Shown: positions 50,512-56,089 of the stretch, in pieces | Layout: the number at the start of each line of letters is the position of its first letter | How positions within the stretch are numbered: position 1 is the first letter of the stretch | Assembly: GCA_031216445.1 (NCBI GenBank) | Contig: CM062199.1 | Location: 8,398,501-8,462,500, forward strand | Length of the DNA stretch: 64,000 bases | Direction: 5' to 3' | DNA from: Lateolabrax maculatus | Taxonomy: Eukaryota > Chordata > Actinopteri > Acropomatiformes > Lateolabracidae | Notes under the pieces: model-generated | What the model was told of the DNA's origin: nothing | What the model saw: only the letters and a program-made list of their open reading frames with translations | Database searches by the model: none | Made by a program: the position numbers and the translations under genes

Positions 50512-52670
50512 CTTATTTGTCTGGTTATGTGTTTTAAGTCTCTGGGTATGATTTCTACAAGTGAGTTAAACTTGTATTAGTCACCAGGCAGAGTGATACA
50601 AGTAAACAACGCAAGTACTGATGTTTAGTTCAAATTGAAAGTGACACCTTATGCCCAGCACTTTTATCCAGTTGCTAATAGTTTGAACTGCTTATAACAA
50701 GCTAGTTTGATCTCCACCTCAGGGGTGTTTTGCAGGTAAATTGTAGGACATCTAAAATAACTTTTCCATTTAAAGGTAAAACAGTGATTTCATAAGGGAG
50801 CTACACCAATCCTGTAAAAGGAGACACATTTCAACAGATCAATCTATAAGACCAATAACTAGATCTACAGCTTCCTCCCATTCTAAATATGTACATTTTC
50901 AAACCTACTTCCATGTCTGACTGCACTGTAAACAGCAACACTACTGATCAAGCTTGTTGAAAAGTTCTTCCTTAATTAGCTGTCTTCCAAAGCAGTGTGA
51001 TATATCTGTTATGGTAATGAAGATAATCAAGCAGTCCTACAGTAAACTATTTTCAAAGAGGCAAGTAAAATGCTTGAAAAGCACTTTCGTGCTTGGACTC
51101 TGTGTCCTCTGTCTAATTCCTTGAACCAGTTCTGTTTAAGTAGCTAAGTTACAGGTAACGTAGTTTTCTGAAATGTACTGACTATGGTGCATGTGATTTT
51201 ATTGCAGGGATATTATATAAATGCAGCATGCTCCACATTGCCTTTCTGTTTAATACAGCTGATTATTCTAGTTTACTGAATCAATTATACAACAGTTACT
51301 ACAATTATTAATCCCATAAATCTGCAGAAAAGGCTCTTATATCTGCAAATGCCAGCACAGAACGTGATGTACTCTGATAAACAGGAAGATAGGAGTGGGT
51401 ACAATTTGGCCTTGAAATGTGGAAATGTTATCGCAGTAGCCATTCATACATCCACACCTCCCAGCACTATACACACTACTGAGGATTGAATAATAATCAC
51501 TTAAAATCTGATATTAAAGTATAATGGGATGCAAAATAACTCTCTCCTCAATCTGATCGCAAAATCTCTGAATTATGATTCTGAAGTTCTTTAATATCGG
51601 AGTTACAATCAAATTTAATTGCTTGATGAATAATGGTCTTTGTTTCTGCAATTTTATTTACGTTGACAAAATTAAATAAAAATCATAATTTGTAAATATT
51701 TCAAAACAAAACAGTGAATGACAGGAGATGGAGAAGAGAAGGTAGGTAGGTTCAAAGGAATGAAATAGGGGTGAGAGGATGAAATAAGATTCACGGACAA
51801 GGGGAGAGGAAAGGAAGAAAGATGGAGAGAATTCATGCAAAGAGAGGGTGCTGTGAGGCATCCTGGGAAGTTGAGGATGTAAAGGAGGGTGGGGGGGGGA
51901 GTAGGAAAGTGGGAGGAGGAGAAGAGGAGGTCTCAAGGGACACAATAGAGGTTTTACTCATACTTGACACACTGACTGTTGGGTGGGCGTTGAGGGGGCA
52001 GCTGACACACCCCTGGCCTCTGCACAGCCCCTTTGCCCCATGGGAGATTAGTGGGATTGAGAGAGCAGGAGCGTCAGTACAATCCCTGAATCTAATATCA
52101 TTAAAACTGTTAAAAGAATAGAGCTCTGAAGAGCAGTGGTCTAGTTGTTGAGTATTATGATTTTGAGTTATTTATGAGTTTTTTTATATTTGCCTGATAT
52201 GGCCTCGAAATAAATTGATACATCTAAATACAGTAAATAACTTGGCAGTCTTTGTGTAAAATTTTCTATCAATTTTTATTACAAAAGCTACAAAATACCA
52301 TTACAATTAAATTTCTATTTCAAATATTTTATTTATGATAAAATAGAAAAGGAAGGAGAATTCAATCACTTTGCTTTATTTCGCCCCATGGCCCATAGTA
52401 ACCACAGTAACGTAAATAGAAACATGGTGCATTATTTCATCGTTCCATTTATTAACTTACTGTCTCTACTTTTAGCTGTCCACTGAAAACCAGGAGGTTT
52501 GGGAGGAATCTATTCAGTGTCTGTCCCTGCTGGTCCAGCTGTATGGTGGAGAGGGTTATGACTGCCTGTCCCCTTCCTGTTTGCAAAGCTTTTCACACGT
52601 GCTGCGCACACACATGCACACCGAGACCCACCGAATCCACCGCACAACACTTAGGATCATCAAACGACTG
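2277..52670 (+). CDS. ulk4: ULK4 pseudokinase, C-terminal half (partial gene, 18 spliced exons)
   Basis: Eighteen GT..AG-bounded exons splice into a 699-residue open translation that runs collinearly with vertebrate ULK4 from the segment LRENLRNSKIKQ through MAAKAIEN, EIGSALWYLF, YLERDLRKATP, QIVTEEFL, YALKLLVSMTEH and ILVQLYGGE-like LLVQLYGGEGYDCLSP. Known of the family: ULK4 is an ATP-binding pseudokinase related to ULK/Fused kinases, with an N-terminal kinase fold and a long C-terminal array of ARM/HEAT-type helical repeats; it has been linked to cilia, Hedgehog signalling with STK36, and brain development. Seen here: only the helical-repeat half, leucine-rich and amphipathic throughout; the kinase domain must lie upstream of base 1. 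Differences from the mammalian protein as I recall it are an extra acidic loop in exon 12 and a His/Thr-rich stretch in exon 18. Both true ends of the CDS are missing or unresolved. The gene identity is near certain; single exon edges are inferred from phase and homology. Confidence 0.93.
2385..6499 (+). other. ulk4 intron 1 (4.1 kb)
   Basis: No exon or recognisable gene is seen. It contains a 21-nt A run (4032-4052), several diverged copies of a short CAGTCAATGACAA-like motif (4770-5580), AT-rich sequence, and a pyrimidine-rich tract of about 210 nt (6282-6490) that grades into the next acceptor. Confidence 0.7.
6500..6583 (+). CDS. ulk4: ulk4 exon 2 of window (residues 37-64)
   Basis: The acceptor is CTCTATCAG and the donor is GGG|GTGAGT. 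It has 28 codons in phase 0/0, with LWFVPAAAYTGLMRSLREG matching ULK4 CW.VPLAAYT.LMRCLREG. The extended CT-rich tract before the acceptor makes a long polypyrimidine tract. Confidence 0.92.
7027..7190 (+). repeat. Dispersed repeat family A, copy 1
   Basis: This segment aligns over its whole length with the reverse complement of 8968-9130. Shared blocks include TCCAGTGATAAAG, CTAAAATGTGTT, AGAGATTGACCTGGTCTTAT and CAGCAATAAGTGCCTGTGTT. Identity judged by eye is about 85 percent. No coding potential or tRNA-like box is seen. Confidence 0.85.
8429..8485. repeat. (GT)n microsatellite, imperfect
   Basis: Pure GT runs from 8429 to 8456, followed by GTCTGTGTGC-type interrupted repeats to about 8485. 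It sits downstream of a purine-rich tract (about 8300-8400). Confidence 0.9.
8968..9130 (-). repeat. Dispersed repeat family A, copy 2 (inverted)
   Basis: Reverse complement partner of 7027-7190, lying 1.8 kb downstream in opposite orientation. In the primary transcript the two copies could pair into a long imperfect duplex. Confidence 0.85.
10870..11100. repeat. Probable teleost dispersed repeat (degenerate)
   Basis: It contains the phrases GAGCTGAGGGGAACTGCA, AACACCTTTCAGATTACACA and ATTAGTGCAGCTTTAA, which I recognise from memory as part of a common fish interspersed repeat that ends in a GCAGCTTTAA-type terminus. No coding content. Family name unknown to me. Confidence 0.45.
12133..12198. 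repeat. (CA)n microsatellite, compound
   Basis: Pure AC/CA runs from 12133 to 12164, then GTACGC, further CA units, GCATGC and CA to about 12198. Confidence 0.93.
14060..14425. repeat. Common teleost dispersed repeat, decayed
   Basis: GATCCCCTGACTTTTC occurs at both ends of an internal unit (about 14070 and 14204). It is followed by GTGAAATGTTTTGACAACT, GGGTGGATTGCCA and, further on, CAAAGCACCGCTGTG and TAGACTCTTAAGTCC. I know this phrase set as a very abundant fish repeat. It has no coding capacity here. Confidence 0.6.
16600..16775 (-). pseudogene. Tc1-like transposase fragment
   Basis: The minus strand reads RKTGEASTAKNTIPTVKH, then GSIMLWGRFAEGGT. This is the conserved central DDE region of fish Tc1-like transposases (NLIPTVKHGGGS.M.WG.FA..G). 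Only about 55 codons survive, and the surrounding sequence shows neither the helix-turn-helix nor terminal inverted repeats. It is a dead fragment in antisense orientation inside ulk4 intron 2. Confidence 0.85.
17025..17186 (+). CDS. ulk4: ulk4 exon 3 of window (residues 65-118)
   Basis: The acceptor is GTCTTACAG and the donor is TCC|GTAAGT. There are 54 codons in phase 0/0. HHMAAKAIENISTT and TEIGSALWYLFTHST match ULK4 NHMAAK.IEN.CTT and GEIGP.LWYLFRHST. This is one of the best conserved blocks in the window. Confidence 0.95.
17187..17854 (+). other. ulk4 intron 3 (668 nt)
   Basis: A short intron containing the 158-bp MITE-like element at 17574-17731. The rest is unremarkable AT-rich sequence. 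Confidence 0.8.
17574..17731. mobile_element. MITE-like element with 18-bp perfect TIRs and a 21-bp hairpin
   Basis: TTAAAGGGAAACTTTGCC (17574-17591) and its exact reverse complement (17714-17731) bound a 158-bp segment. The right half is a perfect 21-bp stem (17671-17691 with 17696-17716) around a 4-nt CTTC loop, and the stem overlaps the right TIR by three bases. The TIRs begin with TTAA, which might be part of the TIR or a TTAA target duplication. It is non-coding. Assignment to a superfamily is not possible by eye. Confidence 0.8.
17855..18040 (+). CDS. ulk4: ulk4 exon 4 of window (residues 119-180)
   Basis: The acceptor is GTCTCCAG and the donor is AGG|GTACGT. There are 62 codons in phase 0/0: SLSRLTR, AVIDTCGLASILDAVG and RVQQHLLTALATAL align with ULK4 ALCRITR, VIEKVGLNSVI and KVQQYMLTLFAAML. 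A second AG at 17868 (CTTTCTAG) could serve as an alternative acceptor only by breaking this alignment. Confidence 0.92.
18041..19592 (+). other. ulk4 intron 4 (1.55 kb)
   Basis: No further exon is seen. It holds a short TG run near 18757-18773 and a long pure (GT)28 array at 19167-19222. Confidence 0.75.
19167..19222. repeat. (GT)28 microsatellite
   Basis: Fifty-six bases of uninterrupted GT, the longest perfect dinucleotide run noticed in the window. Confidence 0.97.
19593..19720 (+). CDS. ulk4: ulk4 exon 5 of window (residues 181-223)
   Basis: The acceptor is TCTTGTAG and the donor is AG|GTAAAT. The exon has 42 codons plus two bases and ends in phase 2. LESPSTVTRAKALLLLLL matches ULK4 L.SPST.IRAKAFLVLL. 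The leucine run is encoded by consecutive CTA/CTG codons. A short internal ACACACAC run encodes THT in DNTHTLL. Confidence 0.92.
20053..20069. repeat. Perfect 8+1+8 palindrome
   Basis: TAGAGAGT-A-ACTCTCTA. It lies 12 bases before repeat family B copy 1 and is absent at copy 2. Confidence 0.8.
20081..20208 (+). repeat. Dispersed repeat family B, copy 1 (128 bp)
   Basis: Same length and orientation as 26773-26900, with only three substitutions seen by eye. It begins CCAGCACAGAAGTAGCTCC and ends with the perfect small hairpin AAAGAGT-CAC-ACTCTTT. Non-coding; no A-tail or tRNA boxes are visible. Confidence 0.92.
22040..22490. repeat. Candidate decayed DNA-transposon-like repeat
   Basis: The segment has recurring phrases such as TTTAGTATGTAGTGGG, TTCAGTATGCACAATAC, GAGTGTAGTATTGATGAACA and, at the far end, ATCATAGTATGTCTGTATC. 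They resemble, from memory, non-autonomous fish elements rich in AGTATG motifs. No coding part is seen and the ends are uncertain. Confidence 0.35.
23486..23555. repeat. Fragment related to the 14.06-14.43 kb fish repeat
   Basis: GCATGCTGATGGTAGCATTT followed by AAAGTGCCACTATGCC parallels the GTTAGCATGGTGACG and CAAAGCACCGCTGTG end of the repeat at 14330-14370. Confidence 0.45.
25200..25333 (+). CDS. ulk4: ulk4 exon 6 of window (residues 223-268)
   Basis: The acceptor is TCTGTCTAG and the donor is TGG|GTACAC. It completes the split Arg codon and encodes LVMYLERDLRKATP and LSQCLDLLI, matching ULK4 LVMYIERDSRKITP and LSKCLDLLI. It ends in phase 1. The donor runs directly into a (CA)n microsatellite from +3. 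Confidence 0.95.
25334..25752 (+). other. ulk4 intron 6 (419 nt)
   Basis: It starts with the donor GT followed by an (AC)n array (25336-25365) and ends in a CT-rich tract before TTTCTAG. Otherwise plain. Confidence 0.8.
25336..25365. repeat. (AC)15 microsatellite abutting an ulk4 donor
   Basis: Thirty bases of AC starting at donor position +3 of exon 6. Confidence 0.95.
25753..25874 (+). CDS. ulk4: ulk4 exon 7 of window (residues 268-308)
   Basis: The acceptor is CTTTCTAG and the donor is CAG|GTAAAA. The split codon becomes Glu, then DVLCAL and GRRHPSTAQSRQLKHSLP; ULK4 has SGRKHPSTVQVKQLK.CLP. It ends in phase 0 with VLELLSSQ. Confidence 0.94.
26037..26093 (+). CDS. ulk4: ulk4 exon 8 of window (residues 309-327)
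   Basis: A 57-nt exon in phase 0/0 between TTCTCACAG and CTG|GTAAGT. VFRSQIVTEEFLAQIGLLL matches ULK4 VFRPQVVTEEFLFSYG.IL. The preceding intron is only 162 nt (25875-26036). Confidence 0.94.
26440..26491 (+). CDS. ulk4: ulk4 exon 9 of window (residues 328-345)
   Basis: A 52-nt exon between CTCTCACAG and G|GTGAGT. NYITSIESNETNLASALG lines up with ULK4 SHIKSVDSGETNIDGAIG, and it ends in phase 1. Too short for a standard ORF search; supported by homology and phase. Confidence 0.9.
26492..27281 (+). other. ulk4 intron 9 (790 nt)
   Basis: It contains copy 2 of repeat family B (26773-26900). Near 27120-27165 it has a short phrase, GGGTTCAGTGCCTTGATCAA, that resembles a common fish repeat. No exon. 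Confidence 0.75.
26773..26900 (+). repeat. Dispersed repeat family B, copy 2 (128 bp)
   Basis: Differs from 20081-20208 by three substitutions noted by eye (T/A, G/A and T/A) with no length change. It shares the terminal AAAGAGT-CAC-ACTCTTT hairpin. Confidence 0.92.
27282..27376 (+). CDS. ulk4: ulk4 exon 10 of window (residues 345-376)
   Basis: The acceptor is CCTGTTAG and the donor is GCT|GTAAGT. The split Gly codon is followed by STVCEELIRTSLSIVEVL, parallel to ULK4 LTASEEFIKITLSAFEAI. It ends in phase 0. Confidence 0.9.
27377..30146 (+). other. ulk4 intron 10 (2.8 kb)
   Basis: AT-rich, with CTGTCTGTC-type short repeats after the donor (27410-27485) and a (TG)n array (29563-29589). No exon or recognisable element is seen. 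Confidence 0.7.
29563..29589. repeat. (GT)13 microsatellite
   Basis: Uninterrupted GT/TG run. Confidence 0.93.
30147..30198 (+). CDS. ulk4: ulk4 exon 11 of window (residues 377-394)
   Basis: A 52-nt exon. The acceptor is CTTGAAG, with AAG rather than the preferred CAG or TAG, and the donor is ATG|GTAAGA. VVDAILPPLTTLAFSRN matches ULK4 TVVDYILPPLVSLVQSQN. It ends in phase 1 and joins exon 12 to form a Val codon. Confidence 0.9.
30199..31352 (+). other. ulk4 intron 11 (1.15 kb)
   Basis: A purine-rich tract follows the donor (about 30225-30345), then a tRNA-derived SINE head (30354-30440). The intron ends in TG repeats directly before the acceptor. Confidence 0.75.
30354..30440 (+). mobile_element. 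tRNA-derived SINE head (decayed)
   Basis: TGGTAGATGAATGG resembles an RNA polymerase III box A, and GGTCCAACTCC, about 40 nt downstream, a box B (GGTTCGANTCC). The order and spacing fit a tRNA-derived fish SINE. It is not a functional tRNA gene: the box B is mutated and no acceptor stem is visible. Tail boundaries are unclear. Confidence 0.6.
31353..31557 (+). CDS. ulk4: ulk4 exon 12 of window (residues 394-462), with acidic loop
   Basis: The acceptor is TTCCAG after a (TG)n run and the donor is AG|GTTGGT. It encodes VEWSVFVLRVLSELSLVLL, then a charged stretch of about 30 residues rich in Glu, Lys, Arg and Gly, then QLLPLITKCLLPR. The flanks match ULK4 VEWRLFSLRLLSE and LLALIRDVLLPQ. The region between is about 20 residues longer than in the human protein as I recall it, and is encoded by purine-rich DNA (31420-31500). 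It ends in phase 2. Confidence 0.93.
31558..32632 (+). other. ulk4 intron 12 (1.1 kb)
   Basis: It contains a strong 29-bp imperfect hairpin (31804-31865) and a pyrimidine-rich stretch (about 32360-32540) well upstream of the acceptor TGTGTCTAG. Confidence 0.75.
31804..31865. repeat. 29-bp near-perfect hairpin with 4-nt loop
   Basis: Arms 31804-31832 and 31837-31865 are complementary at 27 of 29 positions around the loop GCCA. Each arm starts or ends with CCTCCAAAAAA/TTTTTTGGAGG. Confidence 0.9.
32633..32725 (+). CDS. ulk4: ulk4 exon 13 of window (residues 462-493)
   Basis: The acceptor is TGTCTAG and the donor is AG|GTAGTG. The split Arg codon is followed by YESLLRAAEPIPLYALKLL and VSMTEHS, matching ULK4 YEHILLEPDPVPAYALKLLVAMTEHN. 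It ends in phase 2. Confidence 0.94.
35664..35694. repeat. (GT)15 microsatellite
   Basis: Uninterrupted GT/TG run of about 31 bases. Confidence 0.94.
36316..36423 (+). pseudogene. Possible BED-type zinc finger remnant of a hAT-like element
   Basis: One frame reads RVCKKCNNSTVETSRLHENI and then RDMKLQTTALSN before a stop. The C-x2-C and later L-H spacing recall the BED zinc finger at the N-terminus of hAT transposases, but only one short segment is present and no transposase core is seen nearby. This is a weak call. Confidence 0.25.
37055..37084. repeat. (AC)15 microsatellite followed by AT repeats
   Basis: Pure AC run, then ATATATATACATACAC. Confidence 0.94.
37202..37615 (+). pseudogene. 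Tc1-like transposon, 5' end with transposase N-terminal remnant
   Basis: It starts with a phrase common at the ends of a fish Tc1-like family (ACCGATCAGCCACAACATTA) and a ~150-nt leader. Translation from ATG at 37359 gives MVKHKDLSDFDKG, then a frameshift in a run of Gs (AAAGGGGCC) leads to an early stop. Other frames retain the helix-turn-helix tail RSHRRATLVQIAEKVNA near 37558-37609. The catalytic domain is absent: the sequence turns into a pyrimidine tract after about 37615. By memory of the family there is also a deletion between GTCATGGG and CCCGTCTGG. Confidence 0.8.
38034..38082 (+). CDS. ulk4: ulk4 exon 14 of window (residues 493-509)
   Basis: A 49-nt exon between CTTTTCAG and ATG|GTAAGA. 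The split Arg codon is followed by LIKHSRILPMVFQLIM, parallel to ULK4 LVEESKLIPLIFEVTL. It is the shortest exon in the window and depends on phase agreement with its neighbours (2 in, 0 out). Confidence 0.88.
38083..40871 (+). other. ulk4 intron 14 (2.8 kb)
   Basis: It holds a purine tract (about 39405-39560), a fragment of a common fish repeat (40294-40370) and a short CA run (40435-40449). No exon is seen. Confidence 0.7.
40294..40370. repeat. Fragment of a common teleost dispersed repeat
   Basis: TTTGCCTCAGGGGCTTTACA followed by ATCTGTACAGCATATGACA is a phrase I recognise as abundant in fish genomes. The surrounding body of the repeat is lost. Confidence 0.5.
40872..40977 (+). CDS. ulk4: ulk4 exon 15 of window (residues 510-545)
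   Basis: The acceptor is TTCTGTAG and the donor is AAG|GTACAG. MVQNAVALLCNLSG and LEPLYQQG match ULK4 TMQSVIALLSNLV and MELLYEQG. It ends in phase 1, the Gly codon being completed in exon 16. Confidence 0.93.
41941..41996. repeat. (TCCTC)n / TCCTA pentamer array
   Basis: About eleven 5-bp units of CCTCT with two CCTAT variants, inside a ~500-nt pyrimidine-rich tract. Confidence 0.9.
42540..42960 (+). repeat. Purine-rich low-complexity tract
   Basis: Roughly 420 nt dominated by A and G (GAGAGAGAGAAAGAGG, AGAGAGGGAAAAGATG). Long open frames on the opposite strand here are Ser/Leu/Pro-rich by-products of composition. Confidence 0.8.
48334..48500 (+). CDS. ulk4: ulk4 exon 16 of window (residues 545-600)
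   Basis: The acceptor is CTGCACAG and the donor is CAG|GTATGA. The split Gly codon is followed by LIEVVVRTLSEAAVVHLDEE and LLELLHNILKQTSAVVRSAL, matching ULK4 LVSHICNLLTETATLCLD and LLDILHSMLTYTSGVVRLALQ. It ends in phase 0. Confidence 0.94.
48501..50229 (+). other. ulk4 intron 16 (1.7 kb)
   Basis: It holds CA-rich patches (49243-49275, 49372-49410), a purine tract (49480-49600) and a (GT)n array with a GCGCGC segment (50178-50224) that runs into the next acceptor. Confidence 0.75.
50178..50224. repeat. (GT)n(GC)4(GT)n microsatellite abutting an ulk4 acceptor
   Basis: GT repeats interrupted by GCGCGCGC and ending at GTGTGTATAG. The AG at 50228-50229 is the acceptor of exon 17, so the alternating purine-pyrimidine repeat stands where a pyrimidine tract is expected. 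Confidence 0.92.
50230..50331 (+). CDS. ulk4: ulk4 exon 17 of window (residues 601-634)
   Basis: The acceptor is GTGTATAG and the donor is ATG|GTGAGA. There are 34 codons in phase 0/0: MDAAEKLLLENRPLSQLSIH aligns with ULK4 PQAAEDLLLLNRPLTDLISL, and the 15 residues before it match in length. The exon sits between two microsatellites, (GT)n on the left and (GT)n plus (GA)n on the right. Confidence 0.88.
50349..50371. repeat. (GT)11 microsatellite near an ulk4 donor
   Basis: Starts 17 nt after the exon 17 donor. Confidence 0.92.
50472..50508. repeat. (GA)18 microsatellite
   Basis: Thirty-seven bases of uninterrupted GA. Confidence 0.95.
52476..52670 (+). CDS. ulk4: ulk4 exon 18 of window (residues 635-699)
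   Basis: The acceptor is CTTTTAG and the donor is CTG|GTGAGT. There are 65 codons in phase 0/0. SIQCLSLLVQLYGGEGYDCL matches ULK4 SSKCLSILVQLYGGENPDSL, and TTLRIIKRL matches LLLRILRRM. Between them RTHMHTETHRIHR is His/Thr-rich, encoded by CACACATGCACACC-type sequence, where mammals have a Lys/Glu-rich stretch. Confidence 0.94.
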
Positions 52671-54390
52671 GTGAGTACAGTGCAAATTCAGGGACACAGA
52701 ATCAGACACAAACAAACCAACATCTATACACATGCATAGAAATATTTACACACGCCAACATTGCTTGTATGACATTTTATCAGATAACATTTTGTGCTCC
52801 GCGTGTGTCCCTCTTAAGGTGCCAGCATTGGTCATATGGCAGCACTGAAACATGTTTAAACATCTCTATATGGTTCAAGAATCTTGGCCCTGTGTTTGTT
52901 TATATTTTGTGGGGTTGAAATATTATCCGCTACCACTGCAGAATGAAAATATTGAAATGATAGAAACAGACTTGCTGCAGACACTCACACAGACAGCCCT
53001 GCTGTGCTGCTGCTCTGAAAATAGAGTGTAGTTTCACCCGAACTAGACTGACAGAAGGAGCAAGACAGAGAGGGAGAAAAGGTGTTAGTTTGTTGCTGCC
53101 TGTCACTCTCTGTTCGAGTGGCTGTCCAATTTTGTCTGATAGTCAAAATGATTTGTTGTACAGGCCAAAGTCGGCTGACTTGTAAAAGAGCACAGTGCAG
53201 CAAAGCAGGTGTAGATTTAGTGAAGCTTCTACTCCCCAAAGTACTACATAACGTTAGCTCTATGTGGTTAGGTGGAGAAAACTGAAGGAGCTGCAGAGAA
53301 CATTCACCAGAATTAGGCAGGTTTTAACCAGGTGGCAGTTTCTTACCCTGACACACCCACAACAAAAACACAACGCTGTAACAATTCTCTAATTCAGGTA
53401 GAAATTAAATTGAGTTGTTCTGTTGACTAAGAATTTTAATTGGCAGCCCTGTTTAAACTCTTGAATTATAAAGCCAATGGGAAAGTTAACTGCCAGTAAA
53501 ATATTGATCAAGGCTCACAACACATTAGACAAAGGCAGTTGTGAAGCAGTCAAACAACATATTTGATATACATTCTGCAGCCTAACTGTCCCAGGAAATA
53601 AACTAATTTTGCATGATTCTGTAGTACAACCTTTTCGCCCAGTGCCCACACTCAGTGGTGATGCAGGAAGCGATATGCTGTTCCTGTAGCATGGGAACAA
53701 GTAAGGGCATGGAAGTAAAGCATTTTACTTTGACACCAGGTTTTGCATCCTTTCTCAGGCCAATCATTAATGCTCACTTTTTAGCATTTCTCTAACCTTA
53801 AAGGTAAAGTAGGAAATTTATCTTAGAAGCTTTTTTTGACTTGCTGTCACAGGCCTCTTATAAACCAGTTCAATCATTTCATTTGGCCCTAACAAAATGA
53901 TTGGATTGCCTACCTGCGTGTCTACCTGTTGGTAGCTTGCCAGCAATAAGTTACTGCATCAAACTCAATTTTCAATCAAATTTCCCAATTCGAACATACG
54001 AACTCTTACATGTGAATGAGACATGAGGTTGTAAGATACGGTTAGCGCTGACAACGCATGGACACTATGTCTGTGTGAGAGATCGTTGGGGACAGTAGTG
54101 CAGCTCATCGTTAGTATATATACATGGTTACATATATATTATTTATGTCTTTGCTCTCTTGTAGTCAGGCAGTGCGTTTTCATGTGTTTTCTCCAAAGTT
54201 ACCTAACTTAGTTTACACAAGGAATTTTTGCTACCTAAACTTAATCATATTCAAGTTGTCATGGTAAAAATATTTTAGGAATAAGTTATTTAAAAAATGT
54301 TAATATTGGATCTCTAAAAAGTTTAGTCATTGAACTTAATCCACGGCTTTGCAGAATTGTCCAATATTAATTTGAGCAGCTAAGTCAAAC

Positions 54391-54440
54391 AGTTGGTTGT
54401 TGGTTGACTAAAACGTGTTTTAGTCAACCAACAACCAACT
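54391..54440. repeat. Perfect 24-bp palindrome with 2-nt centre
   Basis: Arms 54391-54414 and 54417-54440 are exact reverse complements around GT. The outer part is built of GTTGGTTGTTGGTTG and its complement; the inner core is GACTAAAACGTGTTTTAGTC. Confidence 0.95.
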
Positions 54441-54468
54441 CCAAGCTGTTGGATATTGGACTCTCTTC

Positions 54469-54488
54469 GACTAAAACGTGTTTTAGTC
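54469..54488. repeat. Second copy of the palindrome core
   Basis: GACTAAAACGTGTTTTAGTC recurs identically 64 nt downstream of the centre of the first palindrome, without the outer GTTGGTT arms. Confidence 0.95.
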
Positions 54489-54681
54489 AACATGACCAGT
54501 TTGAAAATCTGGCAGATTTTTCTGTAGACCCTATGAATTATGTAAAATGCATTGCTAATGTTTTGGCTTGGCCGCAGGGTCATGAAAGAGTTTCAGCACG
54601 TGGGACACAAGGTCAGCTGTCACCCTGAGATCATATGATCTGACTGAAGGCTGTGCCTGAAAACTACCTTGCATCTGTAGT

Positions 54682-54718
54682 TGTGTGTGTGTGTGTGTGT
54701 GTGTGAGTGTGTGTGTGT
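54682..54718. repeat. (GT)n microsatellite, interrupted
   Basis: GT run with a single GAGT interruption. Confidence 0.88.
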
Positions 54719-56089
54719 ATTTTTGATTCCTCTCACTAATTAGTTCCAGCCACCTGAACCACCCACACACAAACTCTGTCCTCACAGACTTACCTCTTTC
54801 TCTCTTCCTGTCTGTCTGTCTGACTGTTATAGCAAATGTGTCCTCCTCATTACTCCCTGTGCTAACAGTTACAGTAACATCCAGGTGTGTATTCTCTATC
54901 CTGCTCACCACCCTGAGCAACACTCACAAAAATGTGTGTGTGTTCAGCAATTTCCTCGTGGCAAGTGGATGAGTCACTAAGCACTTTAGTGCTAGGAGCA
55001 GAACTAATTTATTTGCTCAAAAGAATACCCATCTACCATTCTGCACATTTAGTCATTCGACTCATTGCACATTAGTTAATTTAAAAGATTTAAAAGTTCC
55101 CTCAGAGTATTGTTGCAATACTCTTCCCCAACCCTGTACATTTTCCATTGGAGTCTAGCAGCTAAAGCTTTATATAAACTGTTTTAAAGTTTAGAAAAAA
55201 AACTGAAATTAACGTCTTATAACTGTTTTCTAAATTGAGTTTTCTTGAATCTCATTATCAATCAGGCACATTGTTTGCAGTGAACAATGTGCACCTTTGA
55301 AAAAATGCAACAGGCATTCATTATCGACAACACACACTTTTTCACAGAAATACAATGACTCACACATTTTCTCTCAAACACACACACCTACACACTTAGA
55401 CAAGTGCCTGCCCTTCAATAAAGGCTTTTTAATTATCTTTCATTGATTTCAGGGCTCTGTTAATCTCAATCAAAGATCCTGCTAATAGCTTGGAAACTGC
55501 AAAGGAGGAGAGAAGGAGAATGAATCAAGATTGAATAAGTGAAATTTTCAACTCGTCTTTTTTTTCCAACACACAACATGTGAAGACTTAAAAGGGAATG
55601 GTAATTAAATCAAAAGGGATCATAAGAAGTTATCTGAGAAATAAGCATTTATTATTTCTTTTAAAGCACTTTGATTTGTCAGTGTACAATGTTTTTAAAA
55701 TGTAGTAGTCTGCCTCTGGCAACATAGAGTTTATTGTATTTAGTGATTTATCCCTTAATATGTATGCACAATTCATGTCTTTCTCATGTCCCTTTCACAC
55801 ATAAAACACCATAAAACTGTAATGTTAACTAGTCCAGCAGAAATAATAGTATTTTTCTGTAAATTGCGTTCACACACTACATGACAAGTCTGGATCGGTG
55901 AGGCAAGGCCGGGTGTTGTTGGTGATGTTGTCCTGTGCTTCTGTTAATCCCACTCGTGTGTCGAAGCTTCCTCTCTTCTCATCTCCGGAGGCTGAAATAT
56001 CTCAGTGCAGTCTCCAAAATGTCAAAGCATATTTATGTCCAATTGTTGTAACCTTTTATATGTTTGAGCCTGGCCTAGCATTGCCAGAT

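Larger units (their letters stand above)
50332..52475 (+). other. ulk4 intron 17 (2.1 kb)
   Basis: It holds a (GT)n array right after the donor (50349-50371), a (GA)18 array (50472-50508) and a purine-rich stretch (51740-51930). No exon is seen. Confidence 0.75.

Noticed and set aside
54832..54971. Open stretch beginning ANVSSSLLPVLTV after TTATAG, considered as the next ulk4 exon
   Set aside because: The AG before it would require phase 1, while exon 18 ends in phase 0; in phase 0 the segment stops after ten codons. No similarity to ULK4.
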